NCBI GenBank assembly: GCA_963715745.1
Contig: OY970271.1
Coordinates: 2,790,001-2,854,000 of the forward strand
Reading direction: 5' to 3'
DNA length: 64,000 bases
Source: CAWGJF01 sp963715745
GTDB taxonomy: Bacteria; Bacteroidota; Ignavibacteria; Ignavibacteriales; Ignavibacteriaceae
Part shown: piece by piece, positions 62,541 to 64,000 of the stretch
Numbering within the stretch: position 1 is the stretch's first letter
How the letters are laid out: every line of letters begins with the position of its first letter
Program-made: the position numbers and the translations under genes
The notes under the pieces: generated by a model
Database searches by the model: none
Seen by the model: only the letters and a program-made list of their open reading frames with translations
Told to the model about the DNA's origin: nothing

Positions 62541-63466
62541 ATATATTAGTAACTGGCGGCGCTGGATTTATTGGTTCCCAGATTGCCGATGCCTTTATTA
62601 GTTTAGGACACAATGTTTGTATTATTGATAATCTTTCAACCGGCATAAAAGAAAATATTAATCCAAAAGCAACATTTTATAAAAAAGATATAACTGATAA
62701 AGAAATTATCAGAATATTTGAAAAAGAAAAATTTGATGTTGTAAGCCATCAGGCAGCTCAAATTGATGTAAGAAAATCTGTAGCCGACCCTGTCTTTGAT
62801 GCTAATAACAATATACTTGGAACTCTTAATTTACTGCAAGCCTGTGTAAAAACGGGGGTAAGAAAATTTATGTTTGCTTCTACCGGCGGTGCAATCTACG
62901 GTGAGCAAGATTACTTTCCTGCAGACGAGCTTCATCCAACGCGTCCGGTTTCCCCTTACGGCATCACAAAACTGACAATTGAAAAATATCTTTTCTATTA
63001 CAACATACAATACAAACTGAATTACACTGTGCTTAGATATGCAAATGTTTATGGCCCGCGGCAAAATCCTTTTGGTGAAGCAGGTGTTGTTGCAATATTT
63101 GCAAATAAACTGTTACACAAAGAACAGCCTGTAATTAACGGTGAAGGTAAACAAACAAGGGACTATGTTTTTGTTGGTGATGTTGTTAAAGCAAACATCA
63201 AAACTTTGGAAGATGGAGAAAGTACAATTTATAATGTTGGCACAGGCATCGAAACTAATGTTAATCAGATATTTAAACTGTTAAATAAAATAACTGGAAA
63301 TTATGCCCAAGAGAAGCATGGTCCGCAGGCTAAAGGTGAACAAATGAGAAGTGTAATTTCTTCAGACAAATTACTTTCTAAATTTAACTGGGAACCTTCT
63401 ACTTATTTGGAAGAAGGGCTTTTAAAAACCGTTGAGTACTTTAAAACTAAAAAACAAACCTTCTAG
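62537..63466 (+). CDS. NAD-dependent epimerase/dehydratase, UDP-glucose 4-epimerase-like
   Basis: 309 aa. The extended SDR start NILVTGGAGFIGSQIADAF, catalytic YGITK (Tyr and Lys) and GEGKQTRDYVFVGDVV are typical of UDP-sugar epimerases. It probably interconverts UDP-sugars for surface polysaccharides. It starts 4 nt before the nadD stop. Confidence 0.88.
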   Translation: MNILVTGGAGFIGSQIADAFISLGHNVCIIDNLSTGIKENINPKATFYKKDITDKEIIRIFEKEKFDVVSHQAAQIDVRKSVADPVFDANNNILGTLNLLQACVKTGVRKFMFASTGGAIYGEQDYFPADELHPTRPVSPYGITKLTIEKYLFYYNIQYKLNYTVLRYANVYGPRQNPFGEAGVVAIFANKLLHKEQPVINGEGKQTRDYVFVGDVVKANIKTLEDGESTIYNVGTGIETNVNQIFKLLNKITGNYAQEKHGPQAKGEQMRSVISSDKLLSKFNWEPSTYLEEGLLKTVEYFKTKKQTF

Positions 63467-63467
63467 T

Positions 63468-64000
63468 ATGATATCTGAAGAATTCATTGATAAAATTTAT
63501 GAGAATGACAGGAGAACAGTTGCAAGAGCAATTTCTATTGTAGAAGAAAGCAATTCGACATCTTCAGCACTCTTAAAGAAAATTTACAATAAAGTTGGTT
63601 CAGCCTACCGGATTGGAATTACAGGTCCTCCTGGGGCAGGTAAAAGCACAATTACAAACTCACTTTCAAAACTTTATAAAAAAGAAGGAAAAAAAATCGG
63701 AATTATTGCCGTTGATCCTACAAGTCCTTTTACCGGAGGTGCTTTATTGGGTGATAGAGTTCGCATGTCAGAAATAGGTAATGATGAAAGCATATTTATT
63801 AGAAGTATGGCAACCAGAGGAAGCCTGGGTGGACTGAGCAAACGTGCAATAGATGCCGCTGATGTTTTGGATGCTGCCGGCTATGAATACATTATTCTTG
63901 AAACGGTTGGAGTTGGACAGTCAGAACTTGACATTGCCCAGGCAGCAGATACAACAATGGTGGTGCTTGTTCCGGAATCAGGCGATTCCGTTCAGGCTAT
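63468..64000 (+). CDS. meaB: Methylmalonyl-CoA mutase-associated GTPase (3' part cut by window edge)
   Basis: The frame from ATG 63468 runs to the window end. GPPGAGKSTI is the P-loop, then DPTSPFTGGALLGDRVRM and ILETVGVGQSE (Walker B/G3) and VLVPESGD. This is the MeaB/ArgK G-protein that protects adenosylcobalamin-dependent methylmalonyl-CoA mutase. The mutase genes would be expected close by, outside the window. Confidence 0.93.
   Translation, partial: MISEEFIDKIYENDRRTVARAISIVEESNSTSSALLKKIYNKVGSAYRIGITGPPGAGKSTITNSLSKLYKKEGKKIGIIAVDPTSPFTGGALLGDRVRMSEIGNDESIFIRSMATRGSLGGLSKRAIDAADVLDAAGYEYIILETVGVGQSELDIAQAADTTMVVLVPESGDSVQA

Overview
The window looks like a chromosome segment of a Bacteroidota/Chlorobi-group bacterium, most likely of the Ignavibacteria. 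Three secreted proteins end in a type IX secretion (T9SS) sorting domain with the NYPNPFNP signature common in that group. The DNA is AT-rich, and core genes (an rpmF-plsX-fab-rnc cluster, gcvP, rsmE, nadD, meaB) are mixed with a large insertion.

Left flank (1-7914). An NtrC-type sigma-54 activator and a membrane sensor kinase with a periplasmic CxxCH haem motif read leftward. Opposite them are a lone receiver protein and an exported multihaem cytochrome with a T9SS tail, behind a close match to a sigma-54 promoter. Then come a small secreted helical protein, ribonuclease HIII, phosphofructokinase and tRNA-Asp(GTC).

Integrated element (7873-42960, about 35.1 kb). A perfect 43-bp direct repeat, running from the tRNA-Asp anticodon loop to just past its 3' end, bounds the insertion. 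A tyrosine integrase lies beside the right repeat, and matching helically phased GTATGGAGT repeats lie inside both ends. The element carries: (a) a capsid and packaging module (decoration protein, major capsid protein, Mu-I-like protease/scaffold, small and large terminase, DUF935 portal) with no recognisable tail genes; (b) a roughly 1.15-kb gene-free, hairpin-rich stretch; (c) a defence-like island with an unknown 317-aa gene, a type II restriction-modification pair, a five-gene operon (DUF6884-like, UvrD helicase, Cas4-like nuclease, DpdA-like transglycosylase, QueD) and an MqsR/Panacea toxin-antitoxin pair; (d) a second integrase with a primase and an SF3-type helicase; (e) host-like cargo: a propeller-type sensor kinase with its regulator, a T9SS beta-propeller protein, a saccharopine-dehydrogenase-like enzyme and a LysE-type exporter. 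Capsid, packaging and replication genes without tails suggest a capsid-forming phage satellite that borrows tails, or a decayed prophage. The DpdA/helicase/nuclease operon is the best candidate for an undescribed defence or DNA-modification system.

Right flank (42961-64000). Host genes resume with a T9SS sialidase-like protein, rsmE, a small BamA-like outer-membrane protein, a gcvP broken by two homopolymer frameshifts, rnc, the fatty-acid cluster (fabF, acpP, fabG, a DUF3109-like gene, fabD, fabH, plsX), rpmF and a DUF177 gene, all leftward. Rightward genes follow: an ABC exporter pair, a PrsW-like membrane protease, an unknown gene, nadD, an NAD-dependent epimerase and the start of meaB.
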